DNA of 64,000 bases from Nematostella vectensis (GCF_932526225.1 NC_064039.1:10990139-11054138), one strand, 5' to 3'. Shown: positions 19,462-34,400, counted from the stretch's first letter. Notes: generated from the sequence alone by a model not told the origin. Translations and numbers: made by a program.

Positions 19462-22400
19462 ATGAGTTTTATTGACGCTATACGCTTACCATCAAAGACA
19501 TGGTTTTATCGCCGAAGGCGCCGAGTTGCCGTAGTTATTGGATTTGCTTTGCTAGTCTACATCTCTTGGGACATGGTTTTCAATGGCAAATTTATCGAGG
19601 TAAAGTATCGCTTGTTCAAGTTGATAGCTTAAGAATCATTTGAAGTTCTCAGTCGATTTATTTTGCTTCGTTTGTGATGGTGTGTTATTCAATCTAAATT
19701 TAATGTAAAAGAAAATATAATGTAGAAGAATAGACTGTGATATCTGATGATTTCATATTTTCTGGCTTTAAAACATCCCCACGATAATTTAGAACAGCCA
19801 AGCGATGATTTTTAGCCTGAAAAGCTATTGAACAAGCGGCCTGCAAATGCTCGGCACAGTATGAACGAGGTGTGGAGATCGACAGTCGGATAGAACTGTT
19901 GGGCCTTAGAAATTTATTTCTGTCTTTATATTTTTCACTGATCCTTTAGTAGCGATTCTTCACAATTCAGATGTTCAATATTTTGATTTTAGATTTAATT
20001 TTTCAAATCGAATCGGATATCGTACAGCCGTGCATCTAGCGTTTGCGAGGGTTGAGGAGCTCTTCCACGGCCTCTTTTTGCTTAGCGTTATTTTTGTTAA
20101 AATAGTCGTTTCTTGGCTTTTAGTGAGGGCTATCGTCCAGAAATTGGTGAATAAAGCAGTCTTAGTAATCCATAGCCCAAGATAAGGGTAAGAAAATATT
20201 TTAACTTAGTTCTTACCTGTGTGATTTGGCGATTGATGGCGAAACGACCATTGTTGAATTCCACGCTTCGTTTACCAACCCATTGACTCCTGGCTTTTTT
20301 TTAGCTGAATTTACAAAATACAGACTGAAAACAGATACCTCCCCCCCTATTCTGAGTTTTATACAGCCCGTCAAAGTCAAACACAGCTGCACCTAGTCAG
20401 CGGTATCCAAGCTTTCCAACAGTGCTTTACGATCCCCACTTTTAATCCCTCGTCGTTGTGCTGAAGCCAGCACAAGTTGATGGTTGCTTGTATTTTTCAT
20501 CGAAAATACAGCTATGAGCATATTAGGAGAGTGTCTCAGGACATCATGAAGTCTTTTGGGGCATAATTGAGTGCTTTGCTTATGGATATTTGCAAGCAAA
20601 GGTGGATTCATGATGATTTTTTCTTGTTTGGCTTTGCCTGGATGAGAAAATAATTTTCTAATGAATCACCACAGCTCTCCTAAATGCTGTCTTTTCTTAA
20701 ACCAAATTGATTGCAAAATTGTTTACACTGCTATTCTGGGTCTGTATGACCTGGAATTGATTTGTTTGGCTTTGGGGTGAAAATACTTATAAAAAACCAT
20801 CTGACTTTGGGGAGAGGAGTGTTGACTGGCCCTCCCCTCGTGAATTTTCCCATGGATCTCCCAGAATGCTTTGCAATACGCAAAGATATTTTCGTGGTTG
20901 TACAATTCTTCAAGGAATGGACATTGTGTTTTGAGGCCAAGGAAATGTACCTGGAGGATCAGAATAAAGGTATCTATTTGTGTCTTGAGCTGGTTTTGCT
21001 GATCTCTCTCCCTTGTGTGGTATTTTGAGCGTTTTATTGAAAGGGGTGATTCTGCTTTTCTCTCCTTGTTCGATTTGAGATTTGTCAAAGAACCTGTGCT
21101 ATTATTTGGCTTAAGAGTAGATGCCAACACCTTGGTTGGATGCATATCTGCAAGACCATTTATCCCTTAGACTGATGCCTGAGTATCTTCATCTTGTTGT
21201 GTTTATTTTGCATTTATGAATTTTTTGGGTTGTGGGTACTTCCCAAAGCCGGTACAGGCCGGTTGAGGGGTCAATGTGTTAAGTTATGTGCCGAGCATTC
21301 GCGTATTTTTTAAAGCTCGAAGCCATCGTTTGACGGTTTTTAATAACGGTAGGAGGTTTTTAAAGCCAAAACTTTTCATTTTGGCTTAAAATGGCGAAAC
21401 GAAAAGGGAAGTGCATCTTGTTTTTTTATCAGTGAACATCTGTTATCAGGAAGACGATTGTGGAACTCCACGCTTCGTTCATACTGTGCCGAGCACCCAT
21501 TGCACAGCTTTTCAAGTTAAAAAACATCTCTTGGGAGTTCTAAATAATCGTGGGAGGGTTTAAAAGCCAGAAACTTGTTATTTAGGCTAACAATTGAGAA
21601 AATTGGAGACAGCCATGCATCTATTTTTTTTTAACCTTTACCGGAAGCCGTGCAAGTATACACAGTGTATAAACAATCGTTATTTTTCTGTCTTTTGTGT
21701 CTGGCCGCTGCAACAACAACAAAGACCCATGATCAGGGGCAGTAAGGGTTATTTTCGTAACCCGGCCTCGGAAACCCCAGGGTATTTTCCTCTAACGTTT
21801 CACTCGCGAGAAAAATAACCGGGAATTCATATATTAGCTAAGTTAGCAAATTAACTTACTAGTACTAGTAAATGAAATTGGGGGCGAGAAAGTTTAGTGG
21901 TATTATTTTGAAATTTTATAGAATTTTAAAATTTTATAGAAAAAAAACATACTAGTAAACAAAATTTCGGGGCGAGAAAGCAATCTGACAACTCGCCCCA
22001 ACATTTGGTTTACTAGTATAATAATAACTATACTATTAAATGAAATTACGGGGCGTAAAGCAAAAACGACAACACGCCCCGAGATTTGGTTTACTAGTAG
22101 TAAATAATTATAATACCTAATATATAAATTTAGGCACTGCCTAAAAGCGGAGCCAGCATTGAACACCTTCTGTGTTGATTGATTGAGGTATTTTTGGGGG
22201 ATCTAGGTCCTGCTCTTTACTGAGATTTATTTATTGTACCAACCAAATGGATCCAGGCCTTATTCAATAAGGCCTGGATCCAGGTGTTATGCTCATCAAC
22301 TACATCAAAGTTAACAAACACAATTTCTGGTGTGAATATGGCTGTCAAAGTTGTCAAGAGTCTAATAGTAAATTCTTATGTCCCATCATAGAAGTTTATA

Positions 22401-25400
22401 AGTACTTTTTTTTTTTAATCAAAACAACACTCCGACAAGCTTTGCCCTTGTGCAGAATAGGTCATGGATGTAACAGCATTCCAAAGATTTGAAATAATAT
22501 ATTTAGACTGTTTAGATGCCATACTGTAATTTTTATGTATTTATTTAGTGGCGATTCTCTCCTTCATTGGACCGAATATTCAGAAAAATGTCTGGAAATT
22601 AAAATCCAAAAATATATCTCCTTTCATGCTTTACATATTGGTGCACCCACCATTTACCATATAGTGGCCTTGTTGTTGGTGGCCTACTCCAAAATGAATG
22701 CAATGAAGAAAAAACAGATTGATTTTGGAAGCAAATCCTAAAAAAAACATCTAAGGCATCACTGACAGTGCTAAAATGCTAACTTCTAATTTCAAACCAA
22801 ACGCTTTCATTGATCTATGTTTGGGGTAGAAAGGAAGGAAAGAATATCAATTGACCAAAAATAGTCGATGGGGGAGGAGATATAAAGGGAATTGACTCAA
22901 CTTGAAAGGTGTGTTGAAAAAATATAACAGTAATGAAAATAATTTGATTGAGCATTTCTTGACATTTCCCCTTTCCCATTATCTTAACCCTTTCATCACC
23001 ACAGGCCTCTAAAGAGGCCATGTCTATGCTATCCAAGCTATGTGAGCAGAATTCTATTATTGAAAAAGAACAAGGTTGTTGCTATTGTTATATAGTTTAA
23101 GTATCTTGCCCTAAAAAATCCTTCCCTTAATAAAAGTGCCATTAATGTACATTTGTAAAGCTACATTCTGACAAGCTTTGTCCTTGCGAAGAACAAGTAA
23201 TGGATGAAACAGGATTTCAAAGATAGAATATAGTGTCGGACACAATTTTAGATAAGATGCAATACTGAAGTTTTAATGTACCATTTTAAGTGGTGATTTT
23301 CCATCCCCATGGGAATTAATATCTACAAATATACATCCAGTAATGTATTATATTTTGGTGTTTTTAGAAACCCTGGATCCAACCATTCCAATGAAATAAA
23401 TCTAAACCTATAAAATAAATGTAATGGAAAAGAGACTTGGAAAGGGAATCCTAAAAAGAAGATATAAGTGAAAGTACTAAATGAACATTTCTAATTTAAA
23501 AATCAAATCTGTTTATTAATTTATTTTTGGTGTAGAGGGGAAATAGCAAAGAGCATCAATTGCATAAAAATAGTCAACAGGGAGAAGGAAAGGAAGAAAT
23601 ATGACTCTTCTTTAGATGTTTGAAAAGAAAATATAATAACAATAATGTGATAATTATATTCAGTACTTTCCTAAAATATTCCCTTTCCCATTTATCTTTA
23701 GGTTAATAGAAAACTGTTTTCGTTACAGATTTATTATTTAAATAGCAAATTATGTTTTTAGTTTTATATAATATAAGCATCTTGTTCTAAAAAAACTATT
23801 GAGTGTGTACTGCTGAATCACATAGTAATGCCCTAGTCATTTGAGCCCCCTCCCTTATGGTCCTGGGGAAGTCAGGGGTTAATGTGGGGTTTTAGATTAC
23901 TTTTTAACCAGAATATATCAAGAGGGGTGGTGGTATTGACTGTTTTTGACTCTTAACTTGGAAACAGGCTTTTATTAAAGTCTAATCCCCCACCCTTTCC
24001 TGGGACCTTGTGTGTGGGGGTATCAAATGACTAGTGAATAAGAACTACCTACTGTCTTTCAGACATGTCTTTCAAGACATGGTTTTCAATTCTCGTGTCT
24101 TCCAGTCTTTAGCATTCATCTTGGCCCTCAGATAGTCCCTGGTTCATAAAAGAGTGACATTTCTTTCAAAACAATCTTTACATCAAGACATTTATAATCT
24201 GACTAATTTCCACAAATATTTGAAAAAATAATAATAAACATGAGATGTAAGATGCAGACAATAACAATACATATTGGCAACAGGGGTTGAATTTTGTTTT
24301 GTTTTTATCCTCGGTAAGGAAAAGTTGCTGTATCTTCTAAGGATATGTATCTTCTTAGGACTAAGAGCACAGGATATAAAGACAAGAACGGTCTTCTTTA
24401 CCAGTATATGACAAATGCAACACGATATTGGTTAGCCTTTATGAAATATTTCAACAGAATAAAGATAGAACAAAGAATGTCAAAACAAAAGGTGTTATGC
24501 TCATTCTCAAAGCAAACAAAAAGGACAACAAAAAGCCCAATAACTGTCATATCCTCAATAGACAATAGAAATCGTCGTCTGAAACTCACCTTGCATTTTG
24601 TCGCTTTCTTGTGGTTGTGTTCGCTTTTTAATGTGTGTGTGGCGTAAAGCAAAAACGACAACTCGCCCCGAGATTTGGTTTACTAGTAAGTATAAGTAAT
24701 TATAATACCTATAAATGACGGAGCGTAGAGCAAAAACGACAACTCGTCCCGAGATTTGGTTTACTAGTACTAAGTAATTATAATACCGATAATTTACGGG
24801 GCGTAGAGCAAAAACGACAACACGCCCCGATATTTGGTTTACTAGTAATAAGTAATTATAATACCTATAAATTACGGGGCGTAAAGCAAAAACGACAACT
24901 CGCCCCGAGATTTGGTTTACTAGTAAGTATAAGTAATTATAATACAGATAAATTACGGGGCGTAAATCAAAAACGACAACTCGCCCCGAGATTTGGTTTA
25001 CTAGTACTAAGTAATTATAATACCGATGAATTACAGGGCGCAAAGCAAAAACGACAACTCGCCCCGAGATTTGGTTTACTGGTACCAAGAAATTACGGGG
25101 CGTAAAGCAAAAATGACAACTCGCCCCGAGATTTGGTTTACTAGTAGTAAGTAATTATAATACCGATAAATTACGGGGCGTAAAGCAAAAATGACAACTC
25201 GCCCCGAGATTTGGTTTATTAGTAGTAATGTAATACCGATAAATTAAGGGGCGTAAAGCAAAGGGCGCAGGGCGCAAAAAAAGTAAAAAAACGGTCATAA
25301 AACGCTGCTTGCAAGATATTTGAAAAACTTGCAAGATATTTCCTGAGTTCTGCCAGACGTCAAGCGAATTCTGACCCCGAAACCGCATCCTGACCGTCGT

Positions 25401-28400
25401 GCATCGCGCGGCTTCTGGGAACGAGACTGGATTTAACATGTCTATCTGTCATCGATCAATTTTTTTTGGAGACAAATCACTGTGGGAAATCTTACGCGTT
25501 TAGATATATTTGCCGTTTCGCCAGCTCGATCTTTTGTAATTTACGAAAGAAAAATGGGTTAGCCTTCTCTAGTTGGAAATGTAAGGTAATCGGGAATTAT
25601 TGCCGCGTTTGCGGGGAAACGCGGCAATCTCAGAAAAAAATGCACAAGCTATTCGGATCGCATTTGCTTGGAGAACAACTCTCCTCGATTACTGGAAGGA
25701 ATGGATAGATAGATAAATAGTTTATTAAAAAATATGCATTGCAGCCAAAAGGCTGAATTACGCATTATGTACAAAAAAATTAAAAATAATATGAAAAATT
25801 TAAATACGACAATAGTTATAAATATTATTAGGATAAAATATAATTACTTCCTATAAAAATATATGATGAAAATGTATAGAACTACAGCCTAAGTTGTTTG
25901 ATCATGGAGAATATGAAAGTATTACTAGCCCTTTTTGTGCGAAGTCTTGGAACATTAAAACGGCGCTGGTGTCGCAGAGCATATCGGGAGTGATCATTTA
26001 CAGGCGGCAGAAGAGTACTTTTAAGTACAAGTTAAAACTTGTGGTTAGGATTATTAATAGTGTCATTAAAAAGCTTGCTGCACAGTAAATTATGATGGTC
26101 AAAGATCGGATTGATGTTAATATCCTTCACTAATTTACACCTTCCTGATGTTATTATTGATACCGCCCTTTTTTCAAGGTGCACAAACTCATTTTTCAAG
26201 TATTGAGGAAGGCTATTATAAAATACTGGCGCGGTGTAGTCCATAAGGGATCTAACGCATGACGTGTAAAATAATACTAGCTCTTGTTGCGGAACTCCAG
26301 CTCTTTTTAGTTGTGTTAAAAAATAGAGCCTTTTACTAGCCTTTTTCGTGTTCTCGGTAACATGGTCGTTCCAAGTTAAGTTGTTCGTTAACGTAAGACG
26401 TACCAGTTTTACACTGGTGACCACCTCTATCTCTTTACCTTCTATACTTATCGGAGGGAAATCTCTCTCCTGTCTGGCGAAAGAAATTCGGAGTTCTTTA
26501 CACTTGTCTGCGTTTAGCTGCACTCTATTATCACAAGACCATTCTACCACTTTATCAACTAGCTCCTGCACGTGACTGTCACTGCCTTTCGCAATTACCT
26601 CTGACACCGTAGTGTCGTCCACATATTTCCACTGAAGCGCGCTTATATCTAGGTCATTGATCATTAATACAAAAAGCCAAGGGCCTAACTTCGTACACTG
26701 AGGAACGCCGGCGGGGACTGGGCCCTACTCAGAGTAACAATCTGATGCAAATTTAGTGCGCTGAGATCTGTTAGATAGGAAATCTATTATCCAGTTAACA
26801 ATACTAGCTGGAAGATTGCACTGGCTACGTAACTTTCTAACAAGTATACTATGATCTATAAGATCAAAGGCTTTACGATAGTCCAATAATAGAGTTCTCA
26901 CAGCGGCTCCATTCCCATCAGTACTTGTCGACCAGTGATGTAACATGTTGACCAGCGCCATCGTAGTTGATGATTGTGGGATAGCACCATACTGACTATC
27001 ATCAAGAATGCTCATTACTGCAGGCTTCACAAAATCATCTACGACGAAACCCTCAGCCACTTTAGAAACTACAGGCGTCAGTGATATTGGCCTTAGGTCT
27101 TTCTGGAGGTCAACTACTGGTTTCTTTTTGGGTAGAGGAGTTACGTCGGCCATCTTCCAAATGGAGGGAAGGCGCTGCTCTGCATAAGAGGTGTTCAGGA
27201 TATCGGTGATGGGATACGACACAAGATCAGTGTATTCCTTAAGCAGCCAGTTGGGTTTTCTATCCGGACCGCAGGCCTTTCTTGGGTTCAGTCTTTCTAA
27301 CGCCTTTTGCACACGTTGCTCAGACACTGTCAGAAACAGGGGAGAGTCGAACTCCAGTGACACGCGCTCAAGAGGAATGGGTAACTTGTACTCTTCCAAT
27401 GGCTCGAGCAGGGTTGAATTGATGACATTTGCTTGTTCACTGGGAGGCATGTTTGATATTCCTTCAATGTTGATCTGGCTAGCCAGATCGCTGTTGGTAG
27501 TCTTCAGACCACACAAGCGTTTTACTTCACTTCACCACGTTTGGGGTTTTTGACCTTTTAGGTGCTGCATTCTTGACTCATAGTACTTCACCTGACAGCC
27601 CTTCCTTTCTCGGTTAACAATGTTCCTGAAGTATTTGAACTGGACCAAGTCAGCTCCATAGATCTTGAACGCATTTTGTCTTTTCATGATAAGGGTTTTC
27701 AATTTATCAGTCATTCATGGGACATCGGTCGAGCAAGACCGGAAAGGTTTTGCAGGCATGATGGTGTCTAGTCCTACGTGTACGACTTCTTAAAAGACAC
27801 GCCATTTTTCTTCGCAACTCTCCAGAGGCGTTATCAACAATGTCCAGTCTATCTGAGTTAAGTATCTTCCTAGTGCCGCCTTTTGCTCGGTCGCAGATCC
27901 CGCCTCGTCGCAACTTTTTTGATGTTGATGTTGCGCTTTCCGTCTTTAGGGGCTGCCACCATTGCGTTGTGATCAGACAGGACAAACGGTGGATATGCCT
28001 GTGGCGGGCTATAGTACTAATACATGTTGGTCAATATTAGGTCTAGGGTTGCTTTCTTCCTCGTCGGTACTTTCACAATCTGTTTTAGCCGGAAGTGGTT
28101 TAACAAGACATTGATGTTTAAGCGATTGAAATCTCCGGTTACCAAGAGACCACAGTTCGGGTAGCGTGCTTCCACTAAGGCGAGCGATTGAAACAAGTCT
28201 TCGCGTAGGTACGTGTCATCAGCCTTTGGCGGGTGGTATATGACAGCCGCGATAATACATGAAAACCCGCGGGGGAGCCGGTTTGGCCTTAGATAAAGCC
28301 ACAGAGTCTCGTGATCTTCGCAGCAGTTTAAATCGTTTAAATGCTTGTATTTGCAATACTCCTGTCTGATATAGGCACATACTCCTCCATGGTCGATTGT

Positions 28401-31400
28401 TTTTCTATCCTTGCGAACCACAGCATACCCTGGAATATGCACCACACCGTCTGATACAACATCTTTTAACCATGTCTCTGATATAAACGCTAAGTTGACA
28501 TTATTGCGAAAAATGAACTCAGTGACCTCGTCCATTTTAGGAACAAGAGACATAGGGTTTGCTAGCATAAGTGTAGGTACTTTGGGTTTCCATGCTGACT
28601 TGGTGATAACCTTAGAACAGTCAACCACCGGAATGGGACGGTTGTTTGTTTTGCCAGTGACTGAGGTGTCAACTTGAATATTCAATGAGGGCAATGGCGG
28701 AATACGCAAATCACAACCTTCCTCTCTTTGACTTATTTTAAGAGTTGTCGGGTTACACGAAGATAAGCAAGTTGGGCTGTGTAGTTCTGTAGAGTAGTTG
28801 GTTTCGCGTTGGTTTTCGTGATTTTTTTAGTTTGTTAGTTATTCACACAATAAACCGAAATAAACCATCTGATATAACACCAAGACTTTCTCTCTTCTCT
28901 GTTTTTTATATGTAAAAACTCCTGAAAATTTTTTTTACCTCCCCTTCTTTTACTCAAGGATAGAGTTCAAACAGCCCTGGGCTCCGGTAAAGGTCACAAG
29001 ACCTATCTAGAGCCAAACTTTAATGTACTATCATAAAAAATAATAACCCTTCTAGCACACCCACATAATCCCTCATCCATGCAAATAAGCAGGGATCCGG
29101 ATCTCTTTGACATTAAAGGCTAACACAAAAGATTTTTGTTTTCTTTAGATTGAAAATATGGACTTTCCAGGTCTTGGCGACTTTCCATGTGAGCAGTCTC
29201 AAGTTAGCGGAAAGTGTGCGTTCTTCGTTGGAAGACACTTAACTTTGCGAGCCAAGTGGAGATGTATATCCATGGGCTCCCTGTGCAAAGGCTTTGTGTT
29301 TAACTCTGGGACTATGATGATGGAGATAAAAAATGCTGTTGGAACTCAGCCGGTTTATGCACCCGGAATGGTGTTGTACATTCGTAACAAGTACGTCAGT
29401 CGTATGAATCTGACTATCGAAGAATGTGCGCCCGTATTAGACCAGGTAGGATCAATAACAGTATAATTTCTTGAATAAGAAACTCCTCCAAATCACCACT
29501 TCCCGTGAATAAGCGCCTCGCCTGAGGAAAATAAGGAATAAGCACCTCCTTCGAATAAGCGCCTCACCTAAACGCGTTGCTTCGCTTGACAGAACTGCCT
29601 GCCAAAAGATTTCATTAGTCAAAGCTTGTTTTGTTATGAGTTTGGGAGGATTGTTTCCCCTTTCATGCTGTGAAGGGGCCTTTTTATATTGGAATAAGCG
29701 CATTGCCTGGGACATGAAAAATAAAATAGGTGCCATAGCACTTATTCAAGCAATTTGGTAAGGTACACTCCTGTTGAAGCACGGGTGGTTGGCACACTGG
29801 CCTATCACCGCTGAAATCCAAGTCAGGAATTGACTTTTTTTGTATTTACAGGCTTTCCTATGAGAAACAAAACCGAAATCCCATCTCCTAATTGAATTTG
29901 TACAACCATCTCCCCGTCTTCCAACACCCTCTTCAATTGCACATATTTTCTAATAAGGTCGTAATCTTGAAATTTACTTCAAAACATTTTAACCACAAAG
30001 TGTTTGGACGATCCTTGGTGAGTCCAATTACAAGGAAAGTGCAGTGTATACGATGGCAATTTGAGGGCAAAGAGGGTTTCAATATAAAACAGTCTACAGT
30101 TTAAATGCGGGAGATTCCGTGATTTCTTAAAGTAAGCCCGTATCGCCTCTGATTTTTATAGGAGATCAGTGTTATCAAAACACAATATAAGTATACAAGA
30201 AAAGGGGTCTCAGATTGCAAGTGAAAACAATATACCTCTTTCAAAACAAAATACTTTAAGATTATTCTTTAATTTAGAAGTCTTCATCTCATGGTGATAG
30301 CGACTCGGACATGGCGTGCAAGCTCCCAAAGCTAGATCCATTTGACAAGGCGGTGATGCCATTAATGAGAGATAAAGGAAAACTCACATGTCCAGGCAGA
30401 CTTGTCACTAGCATGAAGGATGGGGTGCTAGTCTTTGACCCAAAGGGTAAGTGACCATACAACCTTGTTACCAGGTATCGCGGGTGGAGTGCTAGTCTTT
30501 GACCCAAAGGCTAAGTGACCATACAACCTAGTTACCAGGTATCGAGGGTGAAGTGCTAGTCTTTGACCCAAAGGGTAAGTGACCATACAACCTTGTTACC
30601 AGGTATCGAGGGTGGAGTGCTAGTCTTTGACCCAAAGGCTAAGTGACCATTCAACCTTGTTACCAGGTATCGAGGGTGAAGTGCTAGTCTTTGACCTTAA
30701 GGGTGAGTGACCAGACAACCTTGTCACCAGGTATCAAGGGTGGAGTGCTAGTCTTTGACCCAAAGGCTAAGTGACCATACAACCTTGTTACCAGGTATCA
30801 AGGGTGGAGTGCTAGTCTTTGTCCCAAAGGCTAAGTGACCAGACAACCTTGTTACCAGGTATCAAGGGTGAAGTGCTAGTCTTTGGCCTTAAGGGTAAGT
30901 GACCATACAACCTTGTTACCAGGTATCAAGGGTGGAGTGCTAGTCTTTGTTACAAAGGTTGAGTGACCATACAACCTTGTTACCAGGTATCAGGGTGGAG
31001 TGCTAGTCTTTGACCCAAAGAGTAAGTGACCAGACAACCTTGTTACCAGGTATCAGGGTGGAGTGCTAGTCTTTGTCCTTAAGGGTAAGTGACCAGACAA
31101 CCTTGTTACCAGGTATCAAGGGTAAAGTGCTAGTCTTTGACCTTAAGGGTAAGTGACCATACAACCTTGTTACCAGGTATCAAGGGTGGAGTGCTAGTCT
31201 TTGTGACAAAGGGTGAGTGACCATACAACCTTGTTACCAGGTATCAGGGTGGAGTGCTAGTCTTTGACCCAAAAGCTAAATGACCATACAACCTTGTTAC
31301 CAGGTATCAGGGTGGGGTGCTAGTCTTTGACCTTAAGGGTGAGTGACCATACAACCTTGTTACCAGGTATCAAGGGTGGAGTGCTAGTCTTTGACACAAA

Positions 31401-34400
31401 GGCTAAGTGACCATACAACCTTGTTACCAGGTATCAGGGTGGAGTGCTAGTCTTTGTCCCAAAGGGTAAGTGACCAGACAACCTTGTTACCAGGTATCAG
31501 GGTGGAGTGCTAGTCTTTGTCCTTAAGGTTAAGTGACCATACAACCTTGTTACCAGATATCAGGGTGGAGTGCTAGTCCTTGACCTTAAGGCTAAGTGAC
31601 CATACAACCTTGTTACCAGGTATCGAGGGTTGAGTGCTAGTCTTTGACCTTAAGGGTGAGTGACCATACAACCTTGTTACCAGGTATGAAGGGTGGAGTG
31701 CTAGTCTTTGACCTTAAGGGTGAGTGACTAGACAACCTTGTTACCAGGTATCAAGGGTGGAGTGCTAGTCTTTGACCCAAAGGGTAAGTGACCAGACAAC
31801 CTTGTTACCAGGTATCGAGGGTTGAGTGCTAGTATTTGACCTTAAGGGTGAGTGACCATACAACCTTGTTACCAGGTATCAAGGGTGGAGTGCTAGTCTT
31901 TGACCCAAAGGCTAAGTGACCATACAACCTTGTTACCAGGTGTCAGGGTTCAGTGCTAGTCTTTCACCTTAAGGGTGAGTGACCATACAACCTTTTTACC
32001 AGGTATGAAGGGTGGGGTGCTAGTCTTTGACCCAAAGGGTGAGTGACCATACAACCTTGTTACCAGGTATCAGGGTGGAGTGCTAGTCTTTGTCCTTAAG
32101 GGTAAGTGACCAGACAACCTTGTCACCAGGTATCAAGGGTGGAGTGCTAGTCTTTGTCCCAAAGGCTAAGTGACCATACAACCTTGTTACCAGGTATCAA
32201 GGGTGGAGTGCTAGTCTTTGACCTCAAGGGTAAGTGACCATACAACCTTGTTACCAGGTATCAAGGGTGGGGTGCTAGCCTTTGACCCAAAGGGTAAGTG
32301 ATTAGACGACCTTGTTACCAAGGTATCAGGGTGGAGTGCTAGTCTTTGATCTAAAGGGAAAGGATGGGGTGTTATTTGATAACAAATTGTTTTGAGCAAA
32401 CAGCTATGCTCCTTAGGGTATGAGTGTTCAGCAAATAATTGTGGCGCTAGATGTAGGCTCGCGTTTGTTTTTTACTGAGTGAAGCAAAAGGCGGGTAGTT
32501 CACGATAGGAAGATAGGAACTTGCGATGAGATTGGCACATTTGAAATGTTTAATATTCGCTTTTCCAGGAACTAATGTCCAGCAAGTTGAATATGAGACG
32601 ATTATCCGTGTGAAAGGCGATTTTGGACATGGTGTCGGTCGGAGGGGCATTCTAACTCGTTCCGACAACACCGTAATACTAAATCACGATACCGTACGAG
32701 TTGCGTTCCGCAATGACAAGGGCGAGCATCAGATGGATTTCCACATGGACATCAACCCTATTCCCGGTAAGTTCGTAATTTGACTTCCCTGGGTCTGTCA
32801 TTGTAGTAATTATTTTCTGGATTCTGTGCAGTTGTTGTAGGGCCACTTCATTCTTGAAATTCATATAGAAATTATTACACGCCACGATTGATTCCTGTGA
32901 ATGGTTAACTGTTTGGCACCTTTATGGTAATATTTAGCACGCAAAACGGTATCCGGCAATCGCTGATTCGAGCGGAACTACATACAAACATTCTGTTTGC
33001 CTTTTGTGGGAATTTGCTGGTCAAAGAAGATATCTCTCCCGCCCAGGAATAGTGCGAGTTTTGTCATAACATTCCACATCCTCCATTTTGATCATCATAG
33101 CGCGCATTGAAATGTACATGCGCAACAGAATAGGCCCTTGTTAGTGTTGACATGCTCCTTCTATATTTTGAGTCTGCATTATCTACTTGCTAACTGCAGC
33201 TTCTCGCTCAATCCATTGGGCACGCTTGTTTAAACTGTTAAATGCGCTGATGCTGGTGGCATCACCATACTTATGTGCGCTTCTCAATATTTCCGTCCAG
33301 GTGTGTCAGGCCGAGGGTCCAAATCTCCTGGTATCCCTGTCAACGTATTAATCATCGGATTTGACTCCACATCCCGGTCTCACTTCATGCGCAAGCTTCC
33401 GCGTGTCAAACAATGGCTAGATAAAGAGTTGGACACGTTCAGTTTTAGCGGCTACAGCACCGTTGGTGACGGTACCACACCTGCTATGATCGCCATGCTG
33501 GTGGGAAAGCTTGAGGAACAACTTCCAGAGGCCAGACGCTCGAGGTACAGCTTACAGTGGGTCCTTCTTTTCCTCCCTCAGGGGCCGCCCACTTTAACAC
33601 GGATTCGTTTGAACCCGTATACTTTTTTATAAGTTTAAGCCTTCCGTCCACACTAACACGCGTGCTGGTTCCAGCGGATCCGATTAGTTTTGAAAACGCC
33701 GTCGAAAGTGAGTCAAAATGAATCTGTATACTTCACTGTCCGTAGTGTGGACAGTCGAATCGGTCAGAAAATGAAAACGATGGCGTCATATCGCAGGCGC
33801 GCGCTGCTTTGAGCATGCGCATGTCATAAAAATGACGTCACCCTGTACCTTTCAGCGTTTTCAAACGTTTGAATCCGTGTTAGTGTGGACAAGTGGATCC
33901 AGGCGAAAACGCTGCAAAAACGATAGTGTGGACGCGAATCAAGTGATGCGTTTTAGGTGAAACGAATCCGGATACTTTTGAACCCGTGTTAGTGTGGACG
34001 ACCCTTTCAGCCGGCCTACCTGACCAACGACTGTTCCACATACTACCCTACTCCTTCCATGGGGGCCTTTCTACTCACCGTCCTGCCTACCGGCTGCTTG
34101 CTCGCCTCTCCTTATCCTGACCAGCCTTACATAGAAAGTTCTAGCCACGTACTTACCCAACCTAAACCTACTTAACTACCTACAGTACTACCTATCTATG
34201 ATCTTGCTTTTCTGCCCGAGCGCCTACTAACCTATCTAACTACGTACTTCCCCTCCTACCCGACTACCTACCCACCTACTTCCCCGATTACCTACCTACC
34301 AATTTAACTACCTACCCAGCTACCTGCCAACTAAGCTACCCACCTACCAACATACCCACCTACATAAACCTACCAACTTTACTTACCTTCCTTAAGGGAA

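Noticed and set aside
24555-25088. A 177-residue minus-strand frame with repeated VNQISGRVVVFALRPV
   Set aside because: It is a by-product of a hairpin tandem repeat with a unit length near 78 bp; no start context, splice sites or domain.
29452-29736. Minus-strand frame after DUF229 exon 2
   Set aside because: It covers an AATAAGCGCCTC-type repeat in intron 2; no domain.
30422-32372. 63 bp repeats considered as many small true exons
   Set aside because: Polypyrimidine tracts before the potential acceptors are weak and several copies lack a usable donor or have a frame-breaking length. Kept only as a hypothesis in the findings.
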